Assembly: GCA_947456995.1 (NCBI GenBank)
Contig: CANGVB010000207.1
Coordinates: 1-6,608 of the forward strand
Length of the DNA stretch: 6,608 nt
Origin: Bryobacteraceae bacterium
GTDB taxonomy: Bacteria > Acidobacteriota > Terriglobia > Bryobacterales > Bryobacteraceae
Direction of reading: 5' to 3'
Shown: piece after piece, positions 5,036 through 6,608 of the stretch
Layout of the letters: each line of letters begins with the position of its first letter
Numbering within the stretch: the stretch's first letter is position 1
Program-made: the position numbers and the translations under genes
Notes under the pieces: model-generated
Database searches by the model: none
Told to the model about the DNA's origin: nothing
Seen by the model: only the letters and a program-made list of their open reading frames with translations

Positions 5036-6608
<1,573 letters not shown>

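Overview
The window most likely comes from an Acidobacteriota genome of the Solibacter/Bryobacter type (Bryobacterales). Three things point there. The secreted protein at 304-1770 ends in a C-terminal domain that looks like TIGR03437, which is expanded in Solibacter. The protein at 3725-4300 carries the N-terminal signature of the acidobacterial VWFA-related family (TIGR03436). The flanking genes are GC-rich with strongly C-ending codons. CMP-KDO synthesis also implies a Gram-negative envelope. These family assignments are by eye, not by search.

Layout: (i) 1-256, the 3' end of a RidA/YjgF-like gene. (ii) 304-1770, an exported protein with a LamG/concanavalin-like domain followed by the TIGR03437-like domain. 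(iii) 3576-1778 on the minus strand, a two-gene unit: a Tat-exported glycoside-hydrolase-like TIM-barrel protein, and a small helical protein coupled to it through a TGATG stop/start overlap. It converges on gene (ii) with only 7 bp between the stops. (iv) 3577-4351, an accessory stretch of visibly lower GC (about 47% in hand-counted lines, against about 65% in a counted line of gene ii). It holds a decayed fragment of an antitoxin gene, a good sigma70-type promoter, and a short VWFA-like secreted protein without the metal-binding DxSxS motif. (v) 4352-4986, an intact ribbon-helix-helix antitoxin and PIN-domain toxin pair with a 4-nt overlap. (vi) 5036-6608, core genes kdsB (KDO activation for LPS) and pyrG (CTP synthase, cut by the window end), overlapping by 8 nt. 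PyrG makes the CTP that KdsB consumes.

The most notable structure is in (iv)-(v). The 52 bp at 3631-3682 are a second, broken copy of the start of the antitoxin gene. They match 4331-4356 and then 4435-4458, with 76 bp missing between the two blocks. The VWFA-like gene therefore sits between an antitoxin remnant and the intact toxin-antitoxin pair, which suggests a duplication or an insertion next to a toxin-antitoxin locus. I found no RNA genes, CRISPR array or insertion sequence. No stretch longer than 300 bp lacks a gene.
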